A stretch of DNA of 6,012 bases, from assembly GCA_946885425.1 (NCBI GenBank), contig CAMPGJ010000069.1:1-6012 (forward strand), read 5' to 3'. Shown here piece by piece: positions 3,578 to 6,012 of the stretch; position 1 is the stretch's first letter, and each line of letters starts with the position of its first letter. The position numbers and the translations under genes are program-made. Below the pieces are notes generated by a model. That model was not told where the DNA came from and made no database searches. It saw nothing but the letters and a program-made list of their open reading frames with translations. Source of the DNA: an uncultured bacterium. GTDB lineage: Bacteria > Patescibacteria > Microgenomatia > Levybacterales > UBA12049.

Positions 3578-5791
3578 TTATTTGGAGGCGCCCCAATCTT
3601 TCAAAGTGTCTTCTATCTGCTTATCTTTAGAGGAGAGATTTTTGAGAATGTATTCCATTTTTTCTTCGGCTTTTCCCTGCAAAGCAGGATCTATAATTTT
3701 ACCATCTTTATCAACAGCCAGCTGATGGTAGAAAAGTCCTAAGGCAAAGTATGCATCTTTGTAGTCTGGCTTTAATGTAAGTGTGTGCTCAAGTGTATCT
3801 ATTCCTCTTTTTACATCTCCTGTTTGGCCATGGAGTACGCCTTGATTATAAGCAATTTTTGCGTCATTAGGTGCAAGCTCAGCTGCTTTGTCGATTGCCT
3901 GTACTGCTTGCATAAGGTATTGCTGTTGGTTTTCCGGTGTAGTCTCAGAAAGGGTATACAGAACTCGCACGCGGTTTTTCCAATACACGACGTTATTAGG
4001 ATGTTTGGTAACTACATCGTCACTGAGTGCTATTGCATTTTGTGCAAATTTACTTCCGTTTTCTATATCTTTTTGAGCATACAATGCAGTCGAAAGAACA
4101 GCTGTATTAATTGCAAGTTCATCTTTATAAACAGGTTCATTTGGCTCTGTGGTAACTGCTTCCATTAATTTAGGATAAGCTTGTTGATATTGTCCGGCTT
4201 TGTCTAAATTATTGCCCAGGGCATATGCTACATCTGCATACCAATACCAGAAGAGGGAGAGAAGTAAGAAGCTTGAAGTAAGAAGTAAGGTAATAATAGC
4301 TGTCCATTGGTAAGAGTTGGCTCCTTTATGTTTTGGGTGTTTAGCACCTAAAGAAAAGACTTTTTCCGGATCAAGCATATCAGTAAGAAGGAATATAAAT
4401 GCAGGGATAAGGAAGAGATATGCATTCATGATAACCACTGAAAAACCGAAGAAATTAGTGATTAAGATAGAGACATAGCCGCTTATCAGCGCAATTACCA
4501 ATGTCAAATGATCTTTCGATTTGATATTTGGCATTTGATATTTGACATTGGATATTATTTTTTTTGTGGCTAGGAATAGGAACATTCCAATCATAAAAAG
4601 GTATGTTCCTAATCCGAATGCACCAGTGGTCGTCAAATAATTGAGGTATTCATTGTGCGCTTTATTATAAAGGTAGTCCCATTCTGAAGTGAGATTATGT
4701 TCTGCAGGTTTATATTTATAATAAGCAAAAGCAAATGTTTCTACACCTGTTCCGAAAATTGGATTTGCTTTCCATCCATCGATTGCGCCTTTCCATACAT
4801 GCTTTCGAATATCTGCGGAATCTGTGATCAGTATGGCATTGGCTGTTCCTCCTGATGATTCAGGAGCTGGTGCTGGAGTAGTTATGTTTTCTTGGGCTGC
4901 AGGAGCGGCTGGTTTTGTAATCTCTTGAAAGGTATATTTTTGCCAATACCCTCCTGGTGAACCAAAGAAAAAGCTTGAGATGAAGAAAACAAGATGTACT
5001 ATGAGAAAAGTTGTAAGTACGGATTTTTTGGATGAATGTTTAAGAAAAAGTAATGTAAACAGGATAACATCAGCGATAGCGAATCCGATAAATCCAGCCC
5101 GAGTATTGGTGAAGACGAGGTTGATGTAAAAAAAAGCAGAGAGCAATAAAAATGCTGCTATTTTCCATTTTCCACTGGATCCTCTTAATGCGTACACCAT
5201 AGAGAGGGGGAGGAGGAGGGCGAGATATGCAGCGAGCCAAGCGGGTTGTCCTAGTGTTGAAAAAGTGCGGATAGTCGGCTTGAATTGCTCAGTCCAACAT
5301 GAAGTATCTAGGGTGCCTCTGAAGAGGAAACACGTCGGGTCATAACCAAAATGAGCTGGAAATGCCCACAAAGCAACAATGATGCCGCAGAGAAGGCTAA
5401 GAGAAAGTGCTCTCAGAACATGCTTGACTTGCAAGTTGGAAACAAAAGCATAGTACAGCAAAATATAACTAACAATTGAGAGGAGTCCGCCGTTAAATCT
5501 GGAGTAATATCCCCACCAGGAAACATGTGGATCCAAACTAAATAATGTTGATATTATTTGTGACCCCAGAAAAAGCAAAATAGGTATGTCTAGCGGTGTC
5601 TTTTGGATCTCGATTCTTTTTTGTAGAATCATCTTTATTATCCACGATGTAGCAATAATAATTGTAAGCCCAAAAGCCAACCACATTTTGTTAAATTCGA
5701 ATAGTTCTGAAGTGTTACCAAAGAATATCAAAGGGACAATGAAAAAGAGGCTATAGAATGAGAGTTCGATGACTTTATTAAGCGCGTTCAT
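3578..5791 (-). CDS. O-antigen ligase (Wzy_C) family membrane protein with C-terminal TPR domain
   Basis: A 737-residue polytopic membrane protein with about a dozen hydrophobic segments between residues 7 and 516. Family marks of the O-antigen ligase/polymerase group are TNTRAGFIG (228-236), R329 in DIRKHVW, GTGVETF (347-353) and the KAHNEYLNYL...GAFGLG region (377-395) with the typical H379-N380 pair. Such proteins join or transfer lipid-linked glycans outside the membrane. The large loop near 280-390 is likely extracytoplasmic and contains a Pro/Ala-rich linker (294-314). After the last membrane segment, residues 520-700 form TPR-type helix pairs, clearest at 640-690 (PNDAKIAYNQGVLHGQTGD, then PDYKDAYFALGLFYHQLA). 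In this phylum the acceptor may be a surface protein or exopolysaccharide rather than LPS; that is inference. Heptad arrays are translated at residues 502-511 and about 414-432. The start at 5791 follows a half copy of the palindromic element; no Shine-Dalgarno sequence is obvious. Def follows 117 bases downstream, across a REP doublet. Confidence 0.88.
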   Translation of the reverse strand: MNALNKVIELSFYSLFFIVPLIFFGNTSELFEFNKMWLAFGLTIIIATSWIIKMILQKRIEIQKTPLDIPILLFLGSQIISTLFSLDPHVSWWGYYSRFNGGLLSIVSYILLYYAFVSNLQVKHVLRALSLSLLCGIIVALWAFPAHFGYDPTCFLFRGTLDTSCWTEQFKPTIRTFSTLGQPAWLAAYLALLLPLSMVYALRGSSGKWKIAAFLLLSAFFYINLVFTNTRAGFIGFAIADVILFTLLFLKHSSKKSVLTTFLIVHLVFFISSFFFGSPGGYWQKYTFQEITKPAAPAAQENITTPAPAPESSGGTANAILITDSADIRKHVWKGAIDGWKANPIFGTGVETFAFAYYKYKPAEHNLTSEWDYLYNKAHNEYLNYLTTTGAFGLGTYLFMIGMFLFLATKKIISNVKYQMPNIKSKDHLTLVIALISGYVSILITNFFGFSVVIMNAYLFLIPAFIFLLTDMLDPEKVFSLGAKHPKHKGANSYQWTAIITLLLTSSFLLLSLFWYWYADVAYALGNNLDKAGQYQQAYPKLMEAVTTEPNEPVYKDELAINTAVLSTALYAQKDIENGSKFAQNAIALSDDVVTKHPNNVVYWKNRVRVLYTLSETTPENQQQYLMQAVQAIDKAAELAPNDAKIAYNQGVLHGQTGDVKRGIDTLEHTLTLKPDYKDAYFALGLFYHQLAVDKDGKIIDPALQGKAEEKMEYILKNLSSKDKQIEDTLKDWGASK
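4261..4288 (-). repeat. GAAGTAA-type heptad array translated inside a membrane helix
   Basis: On the plus strand exactly four 7-base units: GAAGTAA, GAAGCTT, GAAGTAA and GAAGTAA. The host gene reads the complementary TTACTTC sense, which lacks stop codons and encodes LLLTSSFLLL (residues 502-511), part of the last predicted membrane segment. The opposite sense contains TAA in one frame. Confidence 0.8.
4498..4551 (-). repeat. 54-base in-frame insert with 12-base inverted ends and an internal heptad array
   Basis: Perfect 12-base inverted repeats, CCAATGTCAAAT (4498-4509) and its complement (4540-4551), bound a 54-base block. Inside, on the minus strand, four 7-base units (4521-4548) read ATGTCAA, ATATCAA, ATGCCAA and ATATCAA, followed by a degenerate ATCGAAA. 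The block equals 18 codons and covers ligase residues 414-432, the short hydrophilic loop between two membrane segments (391-408 and 429-447). Confidence 0.8.
5162..5175 (-). repeat. Short ATGGAAA-type heptad remnant in the ligase gene
   Basis: Two units on the minus strand, GTGGAAA then ATGGAAA, followed by AT as in the longer arrays. They encode GKWKI at ligase residues 207-211, in the short loop before a membrane segment. Two units could arise by chance, so membership in the family is tentative. Confidence 0.35.
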
Positions 5792-5793
5792 TT

Positions 5794-5848
5794 AAATGCG
5801 AATTTCTACGAATTGTATTACGAATTTTACTACAAATTCTTCAAATAT
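5794..5848. repeat. Half copy of the palindromic element before the ligase start codon
   Basis: AAATGCGAATT (5794-5804), CTACGAATT (5807-5815) and CGAATTTTACTAC (5821-5833) parallel the left half of the element at 2782-2888 with a few differences and a small length change. The inverted right half with AATTTGTAG words is absent. As at fmt, the GCGAATT end points toward the start codon of a minus-strand gene, here two bases away, so part of the ligase 5' untranslated region probably derives from it. Confidence 0.65.
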
Positions 5849-5906
5849 CTATGTGTATTAAACATTATTTACTCTATCATATCGCTAATGGATGGGCAAG
5901 CCATTT

Positions 5907-5933
5907 TGTCATCCTGAACTTGTTTCAGAATCT
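5907..5933 (+). repeat. REP-like sequence (GTCATCCTG type)
   Basis: It begins TGTCATCCTGAACTTG and ends CAGAATCT, with a 5-base stem CTGAA/TTCAG (5914-5918 with 5924-5928). The beginning GTCATYCTG and the end CAGAATCT are shared with the left unit of the REP doublet at 3496-3530, so the two are related. It lies in the non-coding right end of the window. Confidence 0.55.
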
Positions 5934-5951
5934 AATAGGAAACTTCGCCGG

Positions 5952-5970
5952 AGCAAGTTTGTAACTTGCT
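5952..5970. repeat. Hairpin AGCAAGTT/AACTTGCT
   Basis: A perfect 8-base stem (5952-5959 with 5963-5970) around a TGT loop, 18 bases after the REP-like sequence. From memory, similar GCAAGTT...AACTTGC hairpins occur beside REP-associated (Y1/IS200-like) transposase genes in other bacteria, but no such gene is visible here. The remaining bases of the 5792-6012 stretch hold no open frame I can support. Confidence 0.5.
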
Positions 5971-6012
5971 TCGAAACGGTTTTATTCTTTCAACCCCGAA
6001 ACATCATGGATC

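Noticed and set aside
3335..3742. Plus-strand open frame across def, the REP doublet and the end of the ligase gene
   Set aside because: It is antisense to two well-supported genes and shows no recognisable domain.
3785..4168. Plus-strand open frame opposite the TPR region
   Set aside because: It is antisense to the TPR repeats; the composition is rich in Cys and Ile, typical of a shadow frame.
5199..5222. Purine-rich tract on the plus strand as a possible structural or regulatory site
   Set aside because: It is explained by Leu, Ala, Pro and Ser codons of a membrane helix in the ligase gene.

Overview
The window reads as an AT-rich bacterial chromosome segment. It is most likely from the Patescibacteria/CPR radiation, probably a Microgenomates-type lineage. 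I infer this from compact versions of core genes, an O-antigen-ligase/TPR fusion typical of those genomes, promoters placed almost on top of start codons with no visible Shine-Dalgarno sequences, and many short dispersed repeats between and inside genes. All reading frames fit the standard bacterial code, with TGA acting as a stop. The taxonomic call is inference, not proof.

Layout, left to right. A minus-strand gene for a membrane-anchored, cysteine-rich secreted protein of unknown function runs off the left edge (1-746), with its own promoter at 757-786. A minus-strand site-2-protease-like M50 metalloprotease follows (802-1458). A 165-base divergent region holds two inverted heptad arrays and a strong promoter for rpmB (ribosomal protein L28, plus strand, 1624-1860). 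Three minus-strand genes converge on rpmB: fmt (1935-2783), def (2888-3460) and a large O-antigen ligase/TPR membrane protein (3578-5791). The last 221 bases (5792-6012) carry no gene I can support and are filled largely with repeats.

Functional links. Fmt formylates the initiator Met-tRNA and Def removes the formyl group from the finished protein, so they are the two ends of one cycle and sit side by side. RpmB belongs to the same translation theme. The M50 protease, the O-antigen-ligase-like protein and the cysteine-rich protein all act in or outside the membrane.

The most unusual signal is a set of short repeats built from 7-base units in four-unit (28-base) blocks. At least three unit sequences occur (ATGGAAA-like, ATRTCAA-like, GAAGTAA-like). 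They lie between genes and also in frame inside fmt and the ligase gene, where they are translated, even within a predicted membrane helix. A second repeat class, an AT-rich palindromic element rich in CGAATT/AATTTGTAG words, sits at the start codons of fmt and the ligase gene. Between def and fmt it fills the gap exactly from stop codon to start codon. A third class is REP-like hairpins starting GTCATYCTG.
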